Source of the DNA: Brachionus manjavacas
Lineage: Eukaryota; Rotifera; Eurotatoria; Ploima; Brachionidae
Direction of reading: 5' to 3'
NCBI GenBank assembly: GCA_019054805.1
Contig: JAHQIY010000019.1
Span: 1,208,001-1,272,000 of the forward strand
Length of the DNA stretch: 64,000 bases
Shown here piece after piece: positions 10,603 through 20,800 of the stretch. Under the pieces are notes generated by a model that worked only from the letters and a program-made list of their open reading frames with translations, did no database searches and was not told where the DNA came from. Every line of letters begins with the position of its first letter. The first letter of the stretch is position 1. Position numbers and translations under genes: made by a program.

Positions 10603-13499
10603 GCAGTTCTGGAATTTGTTTTTGAAAATATTTCATTTTAGATTCAAAATAATTTTTAAAAATAAATTGATCCAGACTAATCTTTCTTTTAAATCTTATT
10701 TTGAAGTCAAGAGACTTTTTTTTTTAAAGTAAAGTAATTCTCCTTTTATACTGTCATTTATTTTCAAACCCCATCGAGTTGAATAATAGATAGTTAAATC
10801 GTTGATGATTTTTTTATAAAACAAATAAATTTTTAATATTTTTAAAATCTTTAGTCAAATAATTTTTTAAAATTTTTTATAATTGAAATAAATAAAGCAA
10901 ATTGAATTAGTTAATAGTTAATAAATTTTTTTTAAATGAATGATTAGTGCGGAGATTTTACTAGATTTATGGATAAACAATAATAATGAATGTTTTTAAA
11001 ACCCATGTCCGAATCATAAATATAAGAATTTTTTCATTTTACTTTTAAATGATGACTTATGCATTTAGCCAAAATATTTTTTTTTAAAAGAATTTTTCCC
11101 AGAGTATAAAACGCTAAAAACCCTAAGTTAATGAAGATAATTGTAAAAAAGAGTTGTTTTTTTAAAAAAATTCAACTTTTAAATTTTTTAATTTAAGCAG
11201 CTTTTAAATAAAAATTTTTAAAAATGGTCCCAAATAAAATTCTTAAATCAAATGCTTTTTCTTAAAAATTAAACATCCATTTTACTTTTCGATTAAACAA
11301 TTAATTAACAACAATGCTGCTTCTAAATCTGAACATGTGACTCTTCATTTTCTTGAATTTTTTGTTGATTTGTTTATCTGTTTATATGATAATTTAGATA
11401 TAAAAGAAAAGAAAATCAAATAAAAAAATTTAAAAGATATTTTGAAAAAGAGGGTATTGTTAAAAGTCGAATTATCAATAAAAGTATAATATAGATCCTA
11501 ATCACTCACATCTAAATCACTCTAAACAGATAAATTATGGTCAAATTCTCAAATAGGAATAAGCATCGATTAAAAAGTAAATATTTTAATTCAGGTATAA
11601 AATTTTCCATTGTTCGAGATTTGTTCTTTTCAAAAAGAAAATAAAGGAAAATATTTTTTCAAAATTTTTCGGGTCTTGATAGCAAACCCAATCTTAACAC
11701 AAACCTGATTCTCAAAAAAAAATTGATGCCTGATTTTTAAAGTAATGAATCATTAATCCAGACGAGATTTTAGAATTCTGATTAAAAAACAGTTAAGCCA
11801 AATGAAATAAATACCGTAAACCTTCGCACACAATTGCGCAATTATAGTACATCGTGGCCACATAGTTACATGTAATTATAACTGAGAGAAGGGTGTTTTT
11901 TTACCTCATATAATTACATGTAATTATATCTAAAATTTAAAAAAAATTTCATTGAATTTTATCGAATACATGTATAAAAAGATTTATATTTTCAAATTTT
12001 AAAATAAATAACCAAAAATTTTAATAATATTTTTGTTTAAATGTTATAATGGTTTGTTCTCCAAATCCAGAAACTTCTGTATTGAAAAAAGAATAATCTA
12101 TTCTTCTTAAGTTTAATCAAAAAGCATTAATAGAGCTTGAAAAAATAAGAATAATGTCCAAAATACAGCAGAACGTTTAGGAATTAGTAGACAATGTCTC
12201 ATGAATTGGAGAAATCAAAAGGTTAAAATTATAGAGTCAAAAATAAAACCGTCCGCCAGCGTCTGCCTCCAACTACAAATAAAGCTTTGAACCCAGACAT
12301 GGAGAACACATTAGACCAATGGTTAAAAGAAAATAGAGAAAGATGCATTTGTATTTCAGGGTTTGCAATTAAGGTTAAAGCAATAGAAATTATGAAAGTA
12401 CAAAATACAGTTAATAATTCGCCATTTAGGGCTAGTGATGGTTGGCTATCTAACTTTTAAGAAGAAAAAAATCTAACACTTCGGCGAATTACAACTACTG
12501 GTAGAGATTTGCCTCACAATAGTCAGGCAGTTATCAAAGAATTTATTGATAATTGTAACAACTTGTTCACAAACGTCAACCGTGCACAAATTGTTAATAT
12601 GGACGAAATCGGAGTATACCTTGATATTCCTTCAAACTATACATACGACTATAGAGGTAATTTTAAAATCTTAAAATTAAATAACTTTTGTCTAATTTCT
12701 CTTAAAATTTAAAGGAGCAAAACGCGTAAAAGCTTCTACTTCAGGGAATGAGCGCTCGAGAATGTCATTAGCCGTCTCGTCGGCTGCAAACGGTAATAAA
12801 TTACCAATTTATGTTATCATTCCACGTAGGACTGAGCTACCAGAATATGATTCCCCTGAAAATGTTGCGATTGCTTACAAAACTGGAGCAACTTTCAATG
12901 ATGATATGATTATTGATTATGTTCGTAGAGTTGTATTATCTTACAAAAACCATTGTGGATTCGAAAAAATTTATTTGATTATTGATCATGCAAAATGTCA
13001 TTTAACGCTGAAAGTGAAACAATATTGCAACGATAATAATATAGAACTCTTTTATATTCCACCACGGTTGACTAATATTTTGCAACCAGCCGATGTTATG
13101 TGGTTTATATCATTTAAAAGGCGTTACCACGAAATGTGGACGGATTGGTTTATGAACGGCTCACATAGCTTTACAGCTAACAACAACTTAAGATCGCCTG
13201 GTTATGCTAACTGCATAGATTGGCTGAGTCAAATTTGGTCAGAATTTAGCGTTACAATTCTCAGAGAGAGTTTTGATAAATGTGGAATTACTTCATCCGA
13301 TTCTTTTCATACCATTTTAACTCAAATGCTTGCTAGAAATGAACTAATTGCTGATGTTGTCGATGACATTCAAGATGCAGACGAAATCGATGGATTTGAT
13401 CCAGATAATCTTTCTGAAATATTTGATGACATAGATTTGGATGATCTAGATGAGCTTGACTTAGGGCTAGAAGAAACTGAGGACGAATTGGATCAAGAG

Positions 13500-13646
13500 G
13501 CTGAACCAGATATACAACAAGAGGATGAACCAGATATACAACAAGAGACTGAACCAGATATACAACAAGAGACTGAACCAGATATACAACAAGAGGATGA
13601 ACCAGATATACAACAAGAGACTGAACCTGATATACAACAAGAGACT
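13500..13646 (+). repeat. 21-bp tandem repeat encoding EPDIQQE
   Basis: Seven near-perfect in-frame units of 21 bp (GAACCAGATATACAACAAGA core) inside the transposase gene. Unit variants alternate GAT and ACT codons, giving DEPDIQQ/TEPDIQQ. Confidence 0.9.
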
Positions 13647-13914
13647 GAAGAAGAAAAGCAAAAAAGAGAAGAGAAAAAAAGAAAGCTAAAGGAATTGAGA
13701 ATTAAACTTTATGAAAGAATTCACAAACAAGCTGAACATAACTTGCAAAAAAGACGAAGAATAGCTAACATCGAAAACCAACCAGGTACATCAGGAACGG
13801 CTCACATAGAAACAGATGAAGATACTCAAAATGAACTAGTTGATAATCAAGTTGAAAGTCAAACAAATACTCGAGTTAGTGGTAAAGGAAGCAGGGGAGG
13901 CAGAGGTGGTCAAG

Positions 13915-14115
13915 TTGGAACTAGAGGTGGTCAGAGTCAACGTGGAACTAGAGGTGGTCAGAATCAACGTGGAACTAGAGGTGGTCAGAGTCAACGTGGA
14001 ACTAGAGGTGGTCAGAATCAACGTGGAACTAGAGGTGGTCAGAGTCAACGTGGAACTAGAGGTGGTCAGAGTCAACGTGGAACTAGAGGTGGTCAGAGTC
14101 AACGTGGAACTAGAG
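13915..14115 (+). repeat. 27-bp tandem repeat encoding GGQ(S/N)QRGTR
   Basis: Seven full in-frame 27-bp units near the transposase C-terminus, differing mainly by AGT/AAT (Ser/Asn). They make an Arg-Gly-rich tail. Confidence 0.9.
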
Positions 14116-14496
14116 GTGGGCGCAGGGGAAGACCTCGTGGAAGTTGATATTTTGTTTATTAATTTATTATAATAATTCTTCACTTAAAATTTGTATTTCT
14201 TAGTATCAATTTCATTAAAAACAATTTAGTTATTAATTTCGTATTATATTTGAAATAATTTATCTACATTTAAAAAAAAATTGGATTATTTTTATATATT
14301 TTAGTTAAAATTTACTTTAAAATACAAATTTTAAATATATTTTTTAGTATAGTTGCGCAATTATAGTACATCCTGGCCACAAAGTTACATGTAATTATAT
14401 TAATGTAAATAAACTCCCTTTTCTCAGTTATAATTACATGCAATACTATCCGAAAACCTACTATAATTACATGTAATTGTGTGCGAAGGTTTACGG

Positions 14497-14817
14497 TACT
14501 GAGAATTTTATCAAAAATTTCAAAATTCTTTAATAATTTCACATGATAAAATTCTTGCAAAAATATGCTAACGTTACATCTTTAAATTTGGTAAATTTTT
14601 GCATAAATTAAAATTAATTTTGAAAAAAAAACAACAACTAATTTTATCTAATTTACACAATTTTTAATTCAAGCCTTTAATTCCTCGTTAAGTTTGGTTT
14701 AAAGTCCAAATCGGATTAAGACAACTATTAAATATTTCACTTTATGAAATCTAGTAGACAATCTCCAAATGTCTTGTTAGCTAGTTTGAAAACAAAAAAT
14801 TTTTTTGCTGAATAAAA
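14497..14817. other. Short intergenic stretch upstream of DNMBP-like gene
   Basis: AT-rich sequence between the pogo element and the first DNMBP-like exon. I see no repeat or gene in it. Confidence 0.5.
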
Positions 14818-17800
14818 ATGACTTATAATCTACGCATTGCTCAAATAATCAATCAACCTAATTCAGATGTTAATCAAAATTTCAACCAAGGAGACGTTTT
14901 ATGCGTAAGCTTAAAAATATATGATTTTGATTTTAAAATTAAATTCTTTTGAAATTAGATTTTATATGAATTCGAAAATAAAATTTTTGCCAATAATTTA
15001 ATGAACGAAAGTCCAAAATTTGATTTTGTTCAAAAAGATTGTCTCCAATTCCTCGATATCCCTTTTTATCTAACTGAATCATCTTCACGTCAACAGTGTT
15101 TGTATGTCGCTTCTTCTGACTTCACTGAATGCGAACCAGGCGATCTCCGTTTTGTTAAAAGTAAGTGTCATTAATATGATCCTTTTTTCTTTACATTCAG
15201 ACCTGATTTAATCTTTAATTAATAAAAAGTATACTAGTCTTGTATACTTGAACATTAATTTAACATGAGTCTCTTGGAAAAGATGGATAATAAAGACCTA
15301 TTTTAAAAATTAAATGACTACCCAAGAACAAGCTAAGGATAAATTGGAAAGTCTTGGTTTGATCATTAGAATCATGAGAACGATTTTTTAAAAAAAATTT
15401 TTGGGTTTCTTTATTTTCTTTATATAATATTTAAATTTAATTTAATAAAATTCAAAAAAAAATGTAAAAATTAAACAACATAGAATTTTATTGAAATAAT
15501 GATGGATAAGGTTTAAAAAAAATTCAAACTAATTTATTAATAAAAGTTATATTTTACCTTCTTAAATTGTATCTTAAAGTTCCAATACGAGATTTGACAA
15601 TTTAATTTATTATTAAAAAAAAATAAAAAGAATCTAAATGAACTTTTAATAAAAATTGGTCAGAAATTATGCTTCCGTAAAATTAAGCAAAAAATTGTAA
15701 GCGAAACAAAAAAGGTAAGAACCAAGTTTTTAAAAAAAAATTTAAAATTTTTTAGTGTTAAACAGTAGTTTTGATTATTTATTTATTTTTATTTTATTAT
15801 TTTTTAAGTAAATTTTCCATATCAATTTTTATTCTTATTATTTGAAAATCAAATTATTAAATATCTGTTCTAAAAGACCAGTTAATTATTGGCGAAAAGT
15901 CAATCGATGAAAATTGGCTATTTGGCACATATTTGAGCGATGCAACCATAAAAGGTATTTTTCCGATCACTCATGTCCGAAAAGTGAATCTAACAAACCT
16001 GGATATAACAAAGCATGTTGATTTTGATGTGCCAACACGTCAGGCAAAAATGGTAAAACAAGTTTCAAGCGGTTTAAAAGCCAGAATTGGCGACAATTTT
16101 CTTATAACTGGAAAATTGAATGAATATTTCTATTATGGCGAAAATTTGGACTTGGAAAAAAGCTTGGTGTTCAGGGACACTTTTGTTTATGCCGATGAAT
16201 ACAAAGCTAGTTTATTTGAACCCAACTGTGTTGTTAAATACAATTTTAAAGCTGAGATGGTCACTGAACTTGATTGTTCGAAGGCAGAGCAACTACAAAT
16301 TGTGGAAGAGATAAATATCGATTGGGTTAGATGCAAGAATTCTCTTGGGATTTTCGGCCTGGTACCGAAAAACTTTGTTTCAACATGCTCTAACCAAATC
16401 TACGAAAAATCAAATAGCTTAACTAATGCAAGTTTGATTAAGCCAGTCGAGCTCAGGAGCCAAAGTTTGACGCCGGAAATAATGAGAACTTGGGACAAAA
16501 AAGACCCTCCGCCGCGTCCTCCTAAGCCATCTGGCAACATTTTTGAAAAAATGAACATAAATAATCAAACTAATAAAAAAAAATTAGATAATTCAACTTT
16601 ATCAAGTAAATATTTATTTTTCAACTAAAAATTTTTTTAGAATAATTATCAACAAAAAAAAGGTTTAATATTTGATTTTATGAGTTTTGATGCAATGGAA
16701 AAAAATGATGAATATGTAGAGCCCAAAGAAAGTGAGAGTGAAAAACGTGAAAAAAGACGCACTAACCGGTTCAATGTTCTACAAGAGCTCGTTGAAACTG
16801 AGAGGAATTTTCTTTATGAATTAAAAATGTTATACGAATGTTTTATGGTCGAAGATTTGTTAAATATCAACGAAGATTGTCCCAAAGAATTTAATAAGGG
16901 GCAAATTTTTGAAAAATTTAAGCCAGTTATTGATTTTTCAACTATTTTGCTAAAATCGCTTGAAACTGAACTGGAAATGAAGCAAAATGATTTTCTTCAG
17001 AGTAAATTATCACATTGTTTTCTCGAAAATTTGGAACAAATGCAAACAACATATGCTCAATATGGCAGGTTTCATGAGGAAATAAGTTTTATACTAAAAA
17101 ATGTAAATTTAAATTATTTTCTTTATTTTAATTTGGATCAAGCGCTTAAAATTTGACTAAAATTTGTCTTAAGCTACCCAAAAAATTACAAATATGAATT
17201 TTTATCTTTTTAAACTCTTCATTGAGCATTTAAGGCAGAGTCGAAGAGTCTTAAATTCTTTTCAAAAGTCAAAATTTGACTTTTTATTCAAAAGATATCC
17301 CAATTATCCCTAAAGTTATTTCTTAAATAGAAAATAATTATAAAAAGTATTAAAATAAAATAAGAAAAAGCCTCAATATTATTTTATTTTGAACAAAATT
17401 TTTTTATTAACTACTTGAAGTTTCTACAATATTAGACACATCTGTAGTTTACTTTCAAAAAATAGTTCTTCATCTTGAGAACGAATAGGCTCCGGTACTA
17501 CATCCTTTATTAAATGCTGATTTGGATACAATGTTTCATTGAATTGTTGATGTGGGGGTTGATTATGAAATAAAAATGAATTGAGTGGACCTGTTGAATT
17601 TCTTTGTAGAGATGAGCTTTTTTTCTTGTTCCTGTATTAGCTTCAATATCTAAATAAAGTGCTCAAAAGGTATTTGAAAACAAATAATTCCAACACCAAT
17701 AACATGTTTACAAAAAAATTCTTTTGCCAAAATCCACGTGAACAAGTACTTAAATCCCAAAACTTGCCACTATTTAAAAGAGGATTACTGACCCATAGAT

Positions 17801-20800
17801 TAATTTTTGAACACTTAAAAAAAATTTGATACCAATCAACTAAATTAGTGGTTTTGTTATAAACCTTAAATACTTATATTTATTCAGTTCTGTTAAGATC
17901 TGGAGGTTTAATCAAACAATAATAACTTAATTAATAAATGGCCACTTCTAGTCTATACAAAAAATAAAGAAAAGAAAGATACTAATACAAAAATAGTAAT
18001 TCTAACGATAGCATTAATGATCACCTTTTTGTCTAGTTCTACACAGTGTTAAATACTAGCGACTTGCTTAGCGCTTGAGATCATAGTATTGCACTGTGAA
18101 ATTATAGACATTTAAGTTGGCTTTAGTCGGTGTTGTAGTTATTGAGAGAACTACTACAGTTTCCTAAATTAGTGACAAAATAAAATATATATTTAATAAA
18201 ATAATAAAATATATTGGAAGTGATAGAAATATGTCTTTTTTTAATTCTAACATAATCGAGAGGTATCTAATCAAAAAAACAACTCCGAGTAAATTAAAAA
18301 GTTCGAAAGCTGCCGGTAATACGTCGGGCAGCTTGTATATATAGGCGATCGTTGTAGTGCCAAGGCGTAGGCTCCATTTATGGTGGTATGCGCCGGCTAG
18401 GCGCGTCTGCCGGATTGTCGGCAGATGGCACATACGATACGCGTACGTCAAAATTGGTTCGTATCCAGTTGACCATGATGATGAGCGACATGAAGCGATG
18501 CATATTCTCTGCCCCAGTTGAGTAAAACTTGCTCCATTTGGCTCTCACTCTTTTCCAGAGTCCGATCACTGCTTGATTGTCAATGTAGAGCCTTAACACT
18601 GACTTGTGATCGGTCATGAGTGCTGGAAGGATTGACGCAGCTGCCTCGTTAAAAAGTATGGCTTCAGTCGGGGCGGCTACTGAGAATTCCCTTCCCGAGT
18701 AGCCATCAAATACCCCAAGCGCATACTCGCTTGCATCCGTATACCAGATGCGCTGTGATCTAGAGGGACTCCTAAATTTGAGCCTGTCACATTTCAGGAG
18801 CAGGCTCATATACCACCAGTAATCGCGCCTGGTGGTGACAGTCATTCTTAGGAAGGCGTTAACTATGGACCCTACCTTTCCTGCAAACCCCAGATAATAG
18901 TTTAGGTACCCTCTCACTCTCATTAGGGTCCTACCTTTACAATCAGAGAAGAGGAGAGACTCTGACATGTCTTTAACAAATTTAGTAGCTTCCCTGCTAC
19001 GTGTTATGCCCTGCCCGTCCCAGTTCGCTCCAAGAAAACTTAGTGTTTTAACCGGGTTTAGAACTTACTTAAGCGTGTTGAGCACCCAACCTGCTTTCTT
19101 AAGTTTAGCCCTAAGCACATCCAGAAGTATTTGGAGCTTCCTTTTGTCTGGATGCGCGATGATCAGGTCGTCCAAGTGCCCATAAGTAAACTGTGTGTAT
19201 TTCTTGATAAATTTCAAGACACAGTTTAAGAGCATCTGTTGGATGTAGGGTGCAATGCTTAAGCCAAAGGGCATCCTATTAAAGTTATAAAACTCTCCCC
19301 CGTAACCAAATGTGGTCACGAATTTACTTTTGGGGTGGAGTTCAATGTTGAAGAACGCCTGCTTGAAATCTATCTTTGAGTACCATAAGTGTTTTGGCCA
19401 GTGAATGTCCTGGACCACCTGGTACAAAGATTTCAGAGCAAATCTTGGCGCTTCTATAACTTTAGTGAGTGCCGAGAAGTTGGTCTCACTTTGGAGCCGG
19501 GTCTCCTTACTAAAAAGAAGGTCCCACAGTAACGTGGAATCTTCTTATGGGGGGCTTTTTCTATTATATTGGCCTTAAGTAGGGAAGCTATTACTTGGTC
19601 CCTGTCAGAATCCTTGGCTTTAATTTTGTGCTGGACACCCTTTGTCCGAGCACATCCCCCTTTTGTCCAAATTCTTAGGCCCTGTTTTAGTTTAGAGTAC
19701 AGGGCTTTAGGGACAGGAAATTCTGCATTAAATTGCTGAATGCTAGTGGGTGGCGCGAAGTAAGCGTCCACATCTATCTTAGCAGGGGGCTTCTCTGTTA
19801 ATGCTATGGGCCTAAAGCGGACTGACATGCTGTCGCCAGGAGATGAAGGAGGTTGGACGGGATTGGTGGTGGTATTTGGAAGAGGTGATGGCTGATCTAG
19901 CCCAGGTGTTCTTGGCTCATCCTGAAAGCTGTCTTGAGGTTCGTCTTCCGACTCCTCAGGGATGTCCTCATACCCTCCCGACTCAACAAAAAAATATTGG
20001 TTCGTGTCGTTGTCCCAGAAGTAACGTCTAGTTACTGGGCGACCGAACTCCCACCTATTAATCTTACTAAACGCCGGGTGATCCTGGGTGGGTGTCAGGA
20101 TATTGCTTACTAAATCCTTTCTGACACCCGGCGGTAATCTGGCTAGCTCATTGAAATCGCACCCTGCTCTTTGAGCGGGTGCGTGTCTTAGCTCCTCTGT
20201 TAGATTGAGGAGGCCTCCCTGAAAGACGGGGGGCACTTTTAGGGTGATTATTTATCACCACTATATTCTCTCGCTGAGGGATGTAGTTGGCATTATCAAC
20301 TAAATCCCTCTCTTCTAAAAATCTTAGAGCCTTATCCCAGCCTACTTTAGCGACTACGTAGAACAAATGTAGTCGCTTCTTAACTTTTTCCTGCGTTTGG
20401 TCGGGAAGGTAGTTTATGGCTTCGAACACGGAGCTGAGTGTATCAAGCTCGTGATAATCCCGCTGCTTAAAGTTCTTGCAGTCTCGGGACTTAATGATCT
20501 AATTCAATTCCTCAGCCATCACCCCGTAATTAGTATAAATCATAATAGTTATCACACGAAATTTTTTTTTATAAATTTTATTATACATTATTTAAATAAA
20601 AAAAAATTCTAGAGATAAAACATTTTAATGGAAAAAAAGAAAGATAAAACACCTTCATTACTTTAAAGATAAATCTCAAAGCTGGTTGTATTTTTGTATG
20701 AATAAATAAATCTATTGAAGATTTTACTATTTGGAAAAAGAGCTTATTGGCATTTTGGTTTTATTGAAATTATTTTTAATGCCGAAATAACTTATTAAAA

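Larger units (their letters stand above)
8466..11661. repeat. 3.2-kb element with about 430-bp inverted arms (foldback-like)
   Basis: The left arm 8466-8898 and right arm 11230-11661 are near-identical reverse complements, starting TGAAAAAATATTTTCC at both outer ends. Only scattered substitutions and small indels separate them. The interior contains a smaller DNA transposon (8943-9881) and a GC-richer direct repeat (10245-10602), otherwise AT-rich sequence. No transposase for the outer element is evident. I did not find a convincing target-site duplication. It may be a non-autonomous long-TIR transposon or an inverted duplication. Confidence 0.8.
12049..14147 (+). pseudogene. Pogo-like DDE transposase, interrupted in the N-terminal part
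   Basis: The catalytic core is well preserved. A first aspartate lies in IVNMDEIGV (near 12600), a second in LIIDHAKCH (near 12985), a third in LQPADV (near 13085). A short intron of about 60 bp after YDYRG (GT near 12656, AG before 12714) restores the frame to AKRVKASTSGNERSRMS. Upstream lie an HTH block (SRQCLMNW) and a CENP-B-type block (FRASDGWLSNF). The latter is cut by an in-frame TAA at 12458-12460, and at least one frameshift lies before it. The C-terminal half is atypical: an acidic stretch, a run of EPDIQQE repeats, a basic coiled region and an RGG-type tail of GGQ(S/N)QRGTR repeats. Such a tail would suit RNA or DNA binding, but that is inference. Confidence 0.88.
11814..14496 (+). 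mobile_element. Pogo-type (Tc1/mariner superfamily) DNA transposon, 2683 bp
   Basis: The left end starts CCGTAAACCTTCGCACACAA at 11814 and the right end at 14496 is its exact reverse complement. TA dinucleotides flank both ends (11812-11813, 14497-14498), the target duplication of this superfamily. A sub-terminal block beginning GCGCAATTATAGTACATC appears at 11835 and again near 14354 in direct orientation. The element carries one transposase gene with an N-terminal stop and frameshifts, so this copy looks defective. Confidence 0.92.
18030..20530 (-). mobile_element. Compact Gag/RT/RNase H retroelement, no integrase or recombinase seen
   Basis: About 2.5 kb on the minus strand within the DNMBP intron. 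A Gag-like frame is followed by RT and RNase H; downstream of RNase H only a short non-coding stretch with hairpins remains (18042-18160). I see no protease, integrase or tyrosine recombinase and no obvious long terminal repeats. It is much richer in GC than the flanks. The RT active site reads HLDD rather than YxDD, and RNase H ends with the NPADAPSR type of motif. That combination resembles DIRS/Ngaro-type and other non-integrase lineages, but the 3' part may simply be truncated. One stop and several frameshifts make the copy inactive. Confidence 0.75.

Noticed and set aside
10396..10641. 81-codon frame in the GC-rich repeat
   Set aside because: Spans non-coding repeat, no recognisable domain, frame not kept between the two repeat copies.
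13467..14183. Open frames opposite and beside the transposase repeats
   Set aside because: Repetitive shadows of the 21-bp and 27-bp tandem repeats.
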